Shown in pieces: positions 47,594 through 58,762 of a stretch of DNA of 64,000 nucleotides; positions within the stretch are counted from its first letter, which is position 1; each line of letters opens with the position of its first letter. The translations under genes and the position numbers were made by a program. Source of the DNA: Adiantum capillus-veneris. Its lineage: Eukaryota; Streptophyta; Polypodiopsida; Polypodiales; Pteridaceae. The stretch is taken from contig CM043952.1 in the NCBI GenBank assembly GCA_014529385.2, forward strand, positions 68,887,370-68,951,369, written 5' to 3'. The notes below the pieces were generated by a model. The model searched no databases and had not been told where the DNA came from. It saw nothing but the letters and a program-made list of their open reading frames with translations.

Positions 47594-47879
47594 ATTAATC
47601 GAGTCTCCTCAAAAACTTGCCTCAAGCTATTTAATAATATGAATGGGTGGAGACTCCGCTTGAGCTCCTAGAAAGACCCGTCTCCAATTCATATTCCTTT
47701 ACCCTTGTTACTTTACTCATCTGTGCTTCAAACTCACGTTCTTGCCTAATAATTTCCTCCAATGGTTTGGAAATAGGAAAGACTTTTTCTTGCCCTTGGC
47801 TCTACTATTCCTGGGTCCCCTAAAGATTTCCCCTCCGAGATCATAGAAATATCTGCAAGATAGAGAGAAACTAAATCCG

Positions 47880-48450
47880 CGTTAGCCTATAGGAATTGCT
47901 CCTCTTCGTCCTCTTCTAATCCTTCCACCATATTCACTGTCTCCGCAATCACCGGCCATGCTGCCTGCACTGGTTGTCTGCATGTTCCCAACATCACCCA
48001 AACTTTCTTGCGACCCTTTTTAACTGTCAGCATATTTGCCTCCCAATTATGCTTTACCCTGGCTCGATGTAACCATGGTCTCCCCAAAAATGATAATCCT
48101 GACTGTGATTCTCAATATTTAAGACTATTAAGGAAACAGCAAAAGACAACCCAGCCACATCCAGCACAATGCCTCGGATTAATCCTATTGGCTATACTCT
48201 TCTCTGACCCGCCATGCAAACTACAAAGGATGCAGGTTCCCAATCACTAAGACCAAAGCACTCACAAGCCGCTTGAGTAATAATATTCACTCTTGCACCT
48301 CCCTCTAATAGGACTTTGTCGATATATGTGCCATGATATCTTATTGAAAGCTCCGGATTGCGTGTATCCATAATCCTAGTTGTTGGCAACGGGACTGAAT
48401 CATCCCGCTCACCCTTAGCTACCGCAATATCAACTTCCATCTCATTCATT
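47880..48450 (-). pseudogene. Protease of element 6
   Basis: The retropepsin block at 48192-48449 contains VLLEGGARVNIITQ: the catalytic Asp of DGG is Glu here. A tail block at 47887-48087 reads MGRPWLHRARVKHNW, matching the usual LGRPWL ending. A frameshift separates them. Confidence 0.7.
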
Positions 48451-50315
48451 GCTTTGAAATTTTGCTCAGCAAAGCGTTATGAAAATTTGGAGCCAACTTC
48501 AATAACGATCCCAATCGTACTTGTAATGGTGATTCTAGAACCTCTTTCCCAACAGAATCCCAATTATCCTCTTCCATGGTATTTTCCTTGGTATGGACTT
48601 TCCCCTCTTTCTTTTTGAGAGAGGGGGTCAATGATCCTGTTGATTGCAATGTTGGTACTGAATGTGGCATCCAAGTTATAATCTTTTTACGTACATCTTC
48701 TTGAGTTGCCCAATCCGGGAGCTTAACATCGACTTTTGGTACCACATATTTGCCATAACGGGTAATCAGTGAAACCACCGAGTCTGATTCATCCAGCCCC
48801 TCAATCTGAACCATAGCCACACTTGGCTGCTTCCTAGCACCACGTTCTTGTTTCTTCCAATCATACTCCATAACCTCCAAACACTCGGGCCACCAATGCT
48901 CATCTCCCAAATAGAAAAGGCAGGTCTTGGATCGATTAGGATCTTGGCCACCTCTTCCACGACCAGGACCCCCTCCTTGACCCCGTCCACCGACTTGTCC
49001 TTGAAAAGGCGCCTCTAATGCATGAGCATGCGCCAACGCCACCGTAGGCTCTTGTCCATGCCCTGACTATTGTGACTGCCATGTAGAAGAATCCTGACTC
49101 CTATGGCTACAACCATTGTAATAACATTCCACTGTATTATGGGTGTTGGCTGTGCAGATCGCACACCATTTTTGATTCATTGCACACTCTTGAGCGTTAT
49201 GTTTTGGATTCCGGCACTGAGTACACCACAGATCCTTCAGACTTTTAACCACCGTAGAAGATTCCACCGATCCGGATGGAACACCTTTCCCTTCATGCTG
49301 GGATTTTTTTCGAGGTGCTTCTTCCGATTCTTTCATCGAACCACTGCTGCTTGAATCTGAGGATTTTGAGTCTGCACTCTCCGACTCCGCACCATCACTA
49401 CCACTTCCTGAGATTTACGATGAGATTTCTTGCGATCCTTTTTCTTTGATTTCCTTCGTGATTCCGTATCCTCTAAAGCCTCTCCTGCTACAATAGCCCT
49501 TGCAATAACATTATCCAATGGAGTGGTTACCTTATCCACTATTTCCATAGCAGTTATGAGATCCTTAGTGAGTCCTCGTAGAAAATAATCATTTAACACC
49601 TCGGTTGCTGGCCGTTGTGCCTGAGCTACCCGCTACAAAAGCATCCAAAACTTTGCAGCATAATTCTCCACTGGCAATGACTTTTGACGTAATGTCTGTA
49701 TCTTTTCCAAATGTTGATGGACCGTCTTTTCCATTCTAAATCATCGCAAGAATGCTCTGGACCCTTCAACATACGTCTGAAAGTGATTGTCAAGATACTC
49801 AGACAACTTTCCCTGAAAGTGTGGATTCAAACATCGATTGTCGATTGGAGAGGAACCACAGCGCCAGAATGATTCAATCCATACACTTTATTAAATTGTT
49901 GCAAATGTGCATTAGGGTTTTTCTTTGAAATACCTTGAAAGTGACTATATTTAATCTGACCACCCACCACTGGCTGCGCCATAGTCCCTTGCCCAACTAA
50001 ACCCCCTCCTGGAAAAAGTTGTCAAACAATAGGAGGCAAGAACAATGGCGATGAAACACGGGGATTGCTTACTGGAGTCGGTGGTGGAGCAACATGAGTG
50101 GGTGAGGAAGAGCGCACAGCAGGAGGACATGACTGACTACATGGAGTACGCCGTGCACGCCGAATACGCCGACCCCACACCGGGGTTGGTGATGGAGACA
50201 CATGTTCCTCAACCTGAGGAGCAAAAAAAACGAATTCATCTGAACCGCCTCGCCTTCGTCGTCTCCCCACAATTAGAACAACAGGGTCATGAGGACCCTC
50301 CAACCTAGTGTGCAT
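48446..50315 (-). pseudogene. gag of element 6 with two intact and one broken CCHC knuckle
   Basis: The N-terminus is at about 50022-50315 (Pro/Arg-rich). A capsid-like piece DYFLRGLTKDLITAMEI is at about 49560-49599, followed by a Lys/Ser-rich basic stretch. Knuckle one is CTQCRNPKHNAQEC and knuckle two CAICTANTHNTVEC (both within 49067-49336, CX2CX4HX4C). A third, CLFYLGDEHWWPEC (about 48890-48930), has Tyr in place of the second Cys. A Gly/Arg-rich segment (GGRGQGGGPGRGRGG) lies between. Frames switch at least twice. Confidence 0.72.
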
Positions 50316-50343
50316 GCATATTCACAACATGTTGGCCATCCTG

Positions 50344-50357
50344 CATCGTGGTCGCCA
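50344..50357 (-). other. Possible primer binding site of element 6
   Basis: The complement reads TGGCGACCACGATG, starting TGG as required for pairing with a tRNA 3' CCA end. I cannot name the tRNA with confidence. Confidence 0.35.
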
Positions 50358-50359
50358 GA

Positions 50360-50759
50360 CGTAATGCTTGCTACTCCCCACAATGGAGCAATAAGCACTA
50401 CAGGAATGGATACCCTCACATTGCCTTACATTATATGAACAACAAGGTATGTAATTAAAGACAAAATACAAGACAATACACAGGAACAGAACACCGTCTT
50501 CTTCATTAATATGTAACAAAACACAGAATTACATGAGAATGATATATTGATTTCATAAAAGCTATCCACAAAGACTGGTATGCCCCCCCCCCCCCCCCCC
50601 CCCCCAAATACACCCGCTGCTCTAGCGAGATCGGGAATGGTGCAAAACCCCGTCCTATCCCTTGATATCCCATGAAGAACTGGCCCAAAGCCGCATGAAC
50701 TCCTAGTCCACAATGTCCAAACATCCGCAGGACCGCAATGTGTGGCTTATGCCGTAACA
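50360..50759 (-). repeat. Possible 5' LTR of element 6
   Basis: On the minus strand it would start TGTTACGGCATAAG at 50759 and end just before the primer site. It contains a 23-base C run (plus strand 50583-50605). No second copy is present in the window, so the call depends on position only. It adjoins a cut family B LTR at 50760. Confidence 0.4.
50583..50605. repeat. C homopolymer, 23 bases
   Basis: An uninterrupted run of C, exceptional in a window of this composition. Its exact length may be a sequencing or assembly artefact. Confidence 0.9.
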
Positions 50760-50889
50760 GATCCCTACTGTGGCCGGTCTACCAACTTAACCAATATTCT
50801 AGCTTTTTCTCCCCTAGCACTTCCCCATATTAAATGATCAATTTAACATGAGAAAATCAGCTAGGAGAATTAGATATTCGCTATCATGA
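50760..50889 (-). repeat. Family B LTR stub (U3 start only)
   Basis: The plus strand GATCCCTACTGTGGCCGGTC through TATCATGACA matches the U3 start of family B in reverse (compare 29190-29321). The right end (complement TGTCATGATAGC) is followed by unrelated DNA, so this was a 5' or solo LTR with its outer flank on the right. Confidence 0.75.
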
Positions 50890-51876
50890 CAGAATCTATC
50901 ACCAATTATTCCACATTAGATGGGCACAACTAATGGATCCCAATATCTATAATGAAGAGCAATTGGATTATAATGCAGCAGAGTAGGAGAAGAAAAGCCT
51001 CATCCAAGAACCCATTCTTGTCATGCTGGAAAGGGAGAGTGAAAGACTTCCGACTTGTTGGATCCAAGAAGATAGTGAAAGAGGTTTTGGTGCAGCTTGC
51101 TTACATGCACAAGGAGCTTCCACTACAATACAAAATCTCCAATCTTCCTCTGCATATAGCTAACTATAAGAGTTTCTCTTCTTATTGTTTAGATGGTTGT
51201 AATTTTGGTTTGTGGTTCTCTACTATACAACCAATTCCAGTGCGAGTCATTTACCAGAAGCAATAGAGTGGTGATCGATGATCTACTAGACAAGCCTAAA
51301 TAGGAAACAAAGAAGATAGAAGAGGCCCAAAGATGGGGAAAACAACGGGCTACATGGAAGCTAAGGGCAAAGCAAAGGTGGTTCATGAATGGAAAGAGAA
51401 GCAAACACCGTTAGCCAAGATCATAGAGGATCTAGCTAAGAAGATGGTGGAGAAACCTAAGTGATATGAGGAACCATCAAGAGACTATCACCACAGTTTT
51501 TAGTAGCTCAAGAAAGTAATTCCATAAAAGAAGTGTCTAGTAAGGAAGAGGTTGACAAGAGAGTTGATGATGTAACTGGCAAAAACAAATCATTCACTAG
51601 TTCATTGCTTGAGAGAGAGTCGACTAGATATAGATCTTAATTAAACACAAGATAGTAATTAATCCTCTAGGAAACTTGATAAATAAGAGCTAAAGATCTT
51701 GATTAAGAGAAGGAGTAGATCAATCAGAGAGATATAAGGCTTAATTGAATATGAGAATAGATTAATTGGTAATTAAATAGCTCAATTGAGCACGAGAGAG
51801 AAAGAGAGATAAAGCAAGTTTTGGTGCTTAATTGAGAGAGATAATCGGGCTTAATTGAGGGTGATAGTCATCTATG
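50890..51876. other. Unassigned flank between LTR stub and copia LTR
   Basis: A plus-strand open stretch of about 100 codons (50952-51266) has no recognisable domain. The rest is purine-rich with many stops. I see no transposon homology. Confidence 0.3.
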
Positions 51877-52140
51877 TGTTGGGATAGGCATCTCCTTCTG
51901 TAACCATGGAAAACACCTCTACACTTATAGCTTAGTGTTTGGCATTTGGCCTATATGTTGTATGGCTATGTGTAATAAGCTAAGTAGAAAGGGAGGAGCT
52001 CCAACCGGATATCTACTCCAGGCTTATAAATAAAGCCCTCTATGTACATATTTTTATGTTATGCTGTGTAATTTAATGTTTTTGAGTCAAAATCACGAGT
52101 ACTCTCTCTCTCTCTCTCTTTAATTGTGTAAGCTATATCT

Positions 52141-52180
<40 letters not shown>

Positions 52181-52215
52181 CTCCTTGAGCACACACACAC
52201 CATCATCCCCCAACA
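51877..52215 (+). repeat. Copia 5' LTR, 339 bp
   Basis: It starts TGTTGGGATAGG and ends CCCCCAACA, a good inverted terminal pair. A TATA box (TTATAAATAAAG) is at about 52024-52035. CT (52101-52118) and AC (52143-52176) tracts lie in the R-U5 part. Confidence 0.75.
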
Positions 52216-52218
52216 ACA

Positions 52219-52230
52219 GGTATCAGAGCC
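52219..52230 (+). other. Primer binding site of the copia element
   Basis: GGTATCAGAGCC lies four bases after the LTR. This is the common copia site for initiator tRNA-Met, with the first T changed. Confidence 0.65.
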
Positions 52231-53079
52231 AATGAGCATCATGACAAGCTTAGAAATCCTATTAGCATCGCATAGAAGCCCAGTTTGTTGATTTTCAAGT
52301 GCATTACTCATCATCACTGATTAGAAGGTGATAAAGAAGCCCAAATCAGCCCCTTAATTGAAGAAAATCGAGAGCATGGCTTGAAGTTTCTTTGATCCGA
52401 GCTCGCGGATGTTTTTCCCTCATTGAGGTGCTCTCTCCTACAACTTTGGATCATGCAAAGCTGAAAATTTCAGCTTATCTCCTCATTCAACGGCTTCGGC
52501 TTCGCTTCAAAATCTCTTCTCGGCCTTGGAGATTCGCCGATCAGCCCTTGCGGATGCAGTCACAACTCAAAAATGACCCTGTTGCAATACCTGATTACGG
52601 ATTGGCTTCAAGATCAGCCCACGTCGCTTTGGACGACAATTGCACATCTCAGCAACTCTCAGGTCTCGTTTTTTGTGTACATAATGCCTTTTTTTGAATT
52701 ATAGTAGCCTTTTGAGCCTTTGATTGGCTAGTGGATCTTCACACCAACATACTACACAACTCCAACAATTTGCAAAGCTCCCATTATAATCTTTTTGTTG
52801 ATTAAAACCCACAAGTTTATGCACACTAGAAGTGGCAGCCAAGCTCGACATCGACAACACGCTCAACTTCATTACCAAGCTCGACATCGTCAATATTTTA
52901 TGGTCGATTTGTATTCGATCAAGCTTCCAAGCTGTTTGAACTTCAAAGTGTGCTTCTCCAAGGCACACACACACACTTCCACACGTGAAGAGTGACTTCA
53001 CAATTTTGGCTTCCGATCATTGTGTACAGGGCAAGACACTACCATAGAGAGAGTCTCTCTACTGGTAAGACCAAGTCCC
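52231..53079. other. Leader of the copia element, non-coding
   Basis: About 850 bases lie between primer site and gag, unusually long for copia. Several short open stretches have no domain. Part may be inserted DNA. Confidence 0.35.
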
Positions 53080-53776
53080 TTCATGTGTATAACCATTTTG
53101 CACCATGGGAGAAAAAGGGATTGAAAATTTTAATGGGGATGGTTTCATACATGGCAGACAAAGCTACGTGGATATCTCATGAAAATACAGTTATAGTCTG
53201 TTGTAAAACCAAGAGTAAGCGAACTATCCACTTCTATTGAAGGCACTCTCACTAGGGTCCAAAACGCACAAGCACAAGCTAAAGATGAACAAGCACTCGG
53301 CATAATTATCACATCACTCCATGATATTATGTGCACTTTACAGATAGCTGCACCACTGTAATCCAAGCATAGGATATTCTTGAACATAACTTTGGTGCTA
53401 AACAAAACCAAAGTAAAATTAGCTTAAAGAAAAATCTTTACAAACTTACTATGCTTCAACAAGAGGATGTTTCAAGCCTTGTTAACAGACTAATGAGCAT
53501 AATCACGCAGTTCACTTACATTCAGTGCCAATTCCCAGAAGAAGATGAAGTCGCTATGCTCTTGAGTGCTCTACCTAAAGTTTTAGGAACCCATACCTTC
53601 TCTACAATATGTTACAGGGGAAATCCATGAAGAAGAAAAGAAAAATAAGAAGAAATTTGAATCAGTGGGAGGAGCTTATTTTACATCATCATCATCGTCA
53701 TCATCTAGGGCGTCATCATCATCACCTAGATTAAATAACAAGAAGTGTTATGAGTGTTGTAAGCTTGGACACTTCT
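53080..53776 (+). pseudogene. Copia gag, truncated in its zinc knuckle
   Basis: Decayed gag segments follow the copia pattern: GTLTRVQNAQAQAKDEQALG, then LHDIMCTL, DILEHNFGAKQNQSK, and LYKLTMLQQEDVSSLVNRLM with EEDEVAMLLSALPK (53440-53590). A Ser-rich linker leads to CYECCKLGHFLS, the first three ligands of a CCHC knuckle (about 53735-53776). The last Cys is missing because element 7 begins there. In-frame stops (for example after IAAPL and YRGNP) show it was already decayed or decayed later. Confidence 0.72.
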
Positions 53777-55602
53777 TGTCATAATAATCAATAACTAATT
53801 CTCCTGAATTATTTTCTCATGTTAAATTGATCATTTAATATGGGGAAGTGATAGGGGAGAAAAAGCTAGAATATATATTTATTAAGCTAGCAGACCGGAC
53901 ACAGTAGGGATCCAAAGGAGGGAAAATAGGGATCCAAAGGGGGGGACCATCTGCAAAAGAGCTATGTGCAACAATGGGCTCAAAAGACCCTAAGGTTCAG
54001 CCCATTAAGACTTCCAAAATGCTAAGGTTCCAAAATTCAAAGCTTGTGTCCAAAGGTCAAACATTAGGGGAATTGGATGCTTTTGTTGGAATTAGGGTTG
54101 CAGAGAAACACACACAGCTTGGAGAAGACGAAGGGAGCTCAAGGCACACAATAGAGAGTGTGTTACTTAGTGTGCAATGGAAATATATATAGCCCTAGAG
54201 TGATGGGCGTATATACAATGCACGGGGGAAAAAACCTCCTAAAGAGGGAAAAAATGCCCCGGCGGTCCTAGTGTGTTCACACACATCACTACCACATGTA
54301 TATGGTAACAGCTTTGAGTGTGTCCCCAAAAGTCTTTTTCAAGCCCTACATAGGAGGGGGCGAGCCCAAGAAGTAGGGGATGAGAGAGAAACACCCACAC
54401 ACACTCACAAGGTTCATTTGTACACAAGGGAAAAGGGGACACATGTTAGCTCCCTAGACCAGATGTCCACAAGGTGTACTCAAATCCTATTGGATGGCCA
54501 TGGAGGTGGACCAATGAGAATTGGGCTAGAGTAAATCTAATTTAATTAATTTTAAAAAAAACTTAGTAAAAGAACCAATAAGAAATAAGCTCTCTAGAAG
54601 ACTATTGGACAGTCTCCCAAGGAGACCAATGAGCATTCAGCAACCCAAAGGCTTGCCTGATTCCTATTGTCTAGGAGTCAAAGGGGTCCAATGAGAGTTT
54701 AGTTGCATTTAGTAATTACCTAAAGCTCTCAAAAAAGGGAAAAGGGGGACACATGTGAGAGGATATCACTTATGCTACTTAATTTCCATTGGCTAGGCCT
54801 GGGGAGGTCCAATAGGGCTGTAGCATGAGTAATTAGCAAGGGGGGTCGACCAAGAGAGAGAGGGGGCTGATTTTTGCAAGGCATTATCACACACACACTC
54901 ACAATCTCATGTGTGAAGCAAAGAAGACTCTCTCTCCTTCTCAAGCTTTAATGGAAAGCTTACCACCTACTCCAAGCTTGTGAGGAGGGAGGCCTACACC
55001 AACAACTCTTGGCTTTGTGATGCAAATCCAACCAAGAGCCAAGCTTCAATGCATGCTCATTCCTCTACCATGATAATTACTAAGCTAAGCTATGCTAATA
55101 TGAGTGATTATGTGAGGAGATGTACATCTTTCTCGTAAGAATACTCCTTCTTCCTCTCAATCTACTCTCATACCCCGCTAGCTCTTACCATCTTTGAAGG
55201 TGTGTGAGGTCTTGGGTTTGAAATCGTGAGGGAATTGATGTTGTGTTTGATAAGTGTTTTGCTTAGTGCATGAAGTTTCCATCTTCATTGCACTAGCTAG
55301 TATTGAAGGAACACAAAGAATTGTATTGTAAAATGTCTCTCTTGATGGGAGAAACCATAATACAAAGCCTTTTGGAGGGGGGACCGGCTCCATGCAAATC
55401 AGGTCCTCAACTGTTGTCAATTGCTTAATTTCTCTCTCTTTTGAAGTATTGTTCATGCTATCTAACTAGGTGTTATTCTTTTTTTTGCTCTCTCTACCCA
55501 AGCACTCTTGTTAATCTCATTAGGAATCTATTCTAATGAAATGCTCACTATGTTCATGTTGTTTTCCGCTACACACAAGTTACTAGGCCATTAAATGTTA
55601 CA
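53777..55602 (+). repeat. 5' LTR of element 7 (family B)
   Basis: It starts TGTCATAATAATC and ends AAATGTTACA. The net length without the 227 bp insert is about 1.6 kb. By eye it differs from the 3' LTR at roughly 5% of positions in a 110-base sample (about 53965-54080 against 62375-62490), so the insertion is not recent. Confidence 0.87.
54084..54310 (+). mobile_element. 227 bp solo LTR (TRIM-like) with 5 bp target duplication
   Basis: It starts TGTTGGAATTAGGG, ends ATGGTAACA, and is flanked by GCTTT at 54079-54083 and 54311-54315. The 3' LTR has the empty site with one GCTTT (GGATGCTTTGAGTG near 62487). A TATA-like ATATATATAG lies near 54180. The size and TG…CA ends fit a solo LTR of a TRIM or small copia-type element. 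No other copy is seen in the window. Confidence 0.82.
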
Positions 55603-55603
55603 T

Positions 55604-55617
55604 TGGAATCAGAGCAC
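55604..55617 (+). other. Primer binding site of element 7
   Basis: TGGAATCAGAGCAC follows the LTR end by one base, a single change from TGGTATCAGAGCAC (initiator tRNA-Met). Confidence 0.75.
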
Positions 55618-56019
55618 AAGGTTTCTATTTTCTTGCTCAAGAAGGGAGGTCCTCAAGGTAGCTATAAATGGTTGGTACTATTAATTGCATGTGAATAAGT
55701 AGAATAGGGATTTTTCAGCGTTGTAGTGCACCTGTCTTTGTGCAGTTAACGGGGCATCACCGTCGAGAGGTATGGTCTTAATAGTGGAGTCCTACGGGGC
55801 TTGCCTATGGCTTAACCACTATTGAGCTATTAGAAGCTTGATAGGAGCCGGTGTTGTTTTGGTGTTGAAAGACCCTCTCTTCTATTCCTTGCAATGAATG
55901 GTATTCAAGCCATGGGTACACTAGCTTGAGTGCTTTTTCTAAAGGGGTAAAGAAGAGTAGCAACTAGGGGTTGAGGTGCCAAAGTACATCTAAAAGTTTT
56001 ACACCTAAAAGTTGTTAGA

Positions 56020-56895
56020 ATGGTTGACAATAGTAAAGAGAGTGAAAATTAATTTTGATAACTTTGATTTTGCTAATGAGCAAGCTACTAATGATGTCCC
56101 GATGCTTGTTAACTATCTTGTTTCTAGGCTTCAACAAGCTATGGGCAATGCATCCCTACAAAGTCAAGTGCAACGGCAGCTTCGTGCTCATGGGATTCTC
56201 CAAGCTCCACACCATGATGAGAGAGCACCTAGGAAGCCTCCTTGCGAGACTTCCAAAAGAGGTGTCTCTCCGATTCGGGAAGAAGAAGTGGATCCCTATG
56301 AAGGGCTGATAAATTTTCTCCTTGATGACGCATCTCCTTCTCAAAGGAGAACTCAAGAGCCTCCACCGAAGGAACGAGAAAGAAGTGAGTCTCCCGCCAC
56401 CTCGGCGGATATGGCTCCACGAAGACGGCGGGCTAAACGCTCTCCATTGCCTCCAAAACGGAGAAGACCATCGCATACTTCTCCACACCATACTTCAAAG
56501 AGGGATGACAAAAAGCAAGAGAAGAAAAAGAAAGAGGACACCCTCTTCTCCGTGTTCTTCATCCTCTTCCTCCTATGAAAGTGATGGTGAAGACAACAAA
56601 GATCAAGGCAAGAAAGAGGTCACCCTCTTCTCCATCTTCCTCAAATTCTTCATCTTCTGAAGAAAGTGATGGTGCAACCTTTGAACCATCAAAAAGAAGA
56701 TGCCATAGGAAATCCTATGCCATGTGGAAGAGGTCATCCAAGCTCAAGAAGTTCAAAGAGGGAGGGAAGAGCATCTCTTTCCTTACCTACGATGGCACTT
56801 TTGGTGCTACGGACAAAGTCTTGGCCTTTATCCCACAATTCGATGTGGCGTTTGGACATGAGGAAACTCACCACAAAGGATCTCCTCTATGCCAT
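56020..56895 (+). pseudogene. gag of element 7, internally deleted
   Basis: The start MVDNSKES at 56020 aligns with element 4. A frameshift follows at about 56050. The N-terminal segment FDNFDFANEQATNDVPMLVN and a basic linker are present, then the capsid start (KFKEGGKSISFLTYDG, FGATDKVLAFIPQFDVAFG). Directly after FGH the frame jumps to EETHHKGSPLCHA, which in relatives lies after the zinc knuckle. The rest of the capsid and the whole CCHC knuckle are therefore missing. A TAG at about 56900 replaces the Trp of HAWGK. Confidence 0.8.
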
Positions 56896-57600
56896 GCTTA
56901 GGGAAAGGTAAGAGAACATGATGATTTTATTCTCTTTGACCCTGGTTCTACTCACAATTTTATATCTATAGAGTTGGCCACCAAGCTAGGCATACAAGCC
57001 TACAAGATGGGAGATGTCCTACCCGCTGCAGACGGTGCTTTCAAGGGGCAAGAAGCTTCAGTCACTCCCTTAATCGGGAAATTGAGGCTCCATGTCCAAA
57101 GCTATGTGGACAAGGAGGATTTATTTATCTCTCCTCTCAAACATGAGGATGTAATCCTAGGGTCACCATGGTTTGATCGCATGGCTGCCAATGTTAAATT
57201 CCCTGAAAGGAGAATCTCCTTTAGATTCATTGGAAAAAGATATGTATATAGATGCTAAGGAAATGGGTAACACTATACCCATTGTACATACACAAGCTTT
57301 AAACAAGTCAATAAAGAGCTCTATTTCCGTGTACATGATTTTTGTTAAAGATTCTCAAAGTGAACCTAATGTTTTAGCAAAAGAAAATATACACAATCAA
57401 AAGGAATTAGAGTTATCCAATTTTCTCAAGGGGTTTCAGGATGTCTTTATTGTGACGACATCCCTTGTGAGCTACCTCCTAAACGAGGTAATGATGACCA
57501 TGCAATTGAACTTCTTCCAAGAAGTTCACCGCCTAACAAACCTCCTTATAGAGTTTCTCAAGCTCAACAAGAGGAGATTATGCGGCAAGTGCATGATTTA
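56896..57600 (+). pseudogene. Protease and RT linker of element 7
   Basis: DDFILFDPGSTHNF (about 56920-56960) is the protease motif, followed by LGIQAYKMGD, KLRLHVQSYVDKEDLF and HEDVILGSPWFDRMAANVKF. A frameshift near 57230 leads to a second block (57173-57601) with MYIDAKEMGNTIPIVHTQA and SSISVYMIFVKDSQ. Confidence 0.8.
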
Positions 57601-58135
57601 GTTGAGAAGGGCATGGTTAGGCCTAGCTCATCTCCATTTTGTTCTCCTGTGCCACTAGTGCAAAAGAGAGACAACACATATCGTATGTGTGTCGACTATA
57701 GAGCACTAAATAGGATCACTATCAAAAATAGGTTTCCCGTTTCGCGGGTAGTAGAAGACCTATTTGATAAGCTACAAGGGTCCACCTACTTCAGTAGGAT
57801 TGACCTAAAAAGTGGCTATCATCAAATAAGGATAGTTGATCAAGACATTGTAAAGACCGCATTTTTCACTACGTTTGGTCTTTATGAATACATTGTCATG
57901 CCTTTTGGCTTGACCAATGCACCAGCCACATTCAACCGCTCGATGGAGAAGGTATTCAGGCCTCACCGAACCTTTATTGGAGTGTTCTTTGATGATATCA
58001 TCATCTAATCTAATTCATTAGACGAGCACAAGCGACACCTCCAGGTAATATTTCAAGTTCTAAGAGAGAATAAACTTTATTTTAATCAAAAAAAGTGAAT
58101 TTTTCTTACAAGAGATTCAGTATTTAGGTCACATT
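57580..58135 (+). pseudogene. Reverse transcriptase of element 7
   Basis: This is the best RT of the chromoviruses here: [68 protein letters not shown] and catalytic FFDDIII at about 57985-58005. A TAA at 58006 replaces the Tyr of IIIYSN. An A-run slippage near 58088 then shifts the frame. Confidence 0.84.
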
Positions 58136-58156
58136 ATCTCTCAAGATGGCATCCAA

Positions 58157-58762
58157 ATGGATCCATCAAAGTTAGAGGTAATAAAAGGATGGCCTAAACC
58201 AAGGAATCTTCATGAGTTAATAATCTTTATAGGTATGTGCGCATACTATAGACGCTTGATAGAAAAGTTCTCACTAATAGCAGGACCATTACATGACCTA
58301 ACAAAGAAAAACATTAGGTACACATGGTCTGCCAAGGAGAACAATGCTTTCAAAAAGCTTAAAGAAAGCCTTATCTCTCAACCTGTGCTTACATTATCGG
58401 ATCTCTCAAAGCCATTTGAGGTCCAATGTGACGCCCCTTGTGATTGCCTTGGAGCTATTTTGCTCCAAGAAGGGAACACCATAGGCTATGGAATTCAAAG
58501 GCTCGACCCTATTGATCAAGCTCTAGGCATATATAAAAAGGAACTCCTCACAGTTCTACATGCCTTAGACTCATGGAAGCACTATTTATTGGGGACTCCT
58601 TTCATTCTGCAAACAGATCATCAAAGTCTTAAGTACTTCATGATGCAAACCAAGCTCTCCCACAAACAAATGAGGTGGGAAAATTTTATTTCTCAATTTC
58701 ATTTTCATATTGCTCACATTGTTGGCAAGCATAATCAAGTAGCCGATGCACTCTCAAAATGA
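58157..58762 (+). pseudogene. RNase H of element 7
   Basis: The connection (MCAYYRRLIEKFSLIAGPLH) and RNase H (FEVQCDAPCDCLGAILLQEG, YKKELLTVLHALDSWKHY, QTDHQSLKYFM) are followed by HIVGKHNQVADALSK. The catalytic Asp positions are kept, whereas the YES segment is altered to YGI. A TGA at 58760 ends the block. Confidence 0.82.

Larger units (their letters stand above)
43560..50759 (-). mobile_element. Element 6: degraded Ty3 retrotransposon of a third lineage
   Basis: On the minus strand the order is tentative 5' LTR (50360-50759), gag with zinc knuckles, protease, RT, RNase H, integrase, then unassigned open stretches to about 43560. RT wording (EFKDVFAWEY, FYQHIIHL, SFLDGFSGYNQI) and the DGG-type protease loop fit the non-chromovirus Athila/Tat side of plant Ty3 elements. 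No chromodomain is seen. A 3' LTR was not found. Catalytic residues are mutated in protease and RT. Confidence 0.75.
51877..53776 (+). mobile_element. 5' part of a Ty1/copia retrotransposon
   Basis: A 339 bp LTR (51877-52215), a primer site and a decayed gag are present, and then the sequence is cut at 53776 by the 5' LTR of element 7. Protease, integrase, RT and the 3' LTR are not in the window. The other half should lie beyond the right edge, past the end of element 7, unless deleted. Confidence 0.75.
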
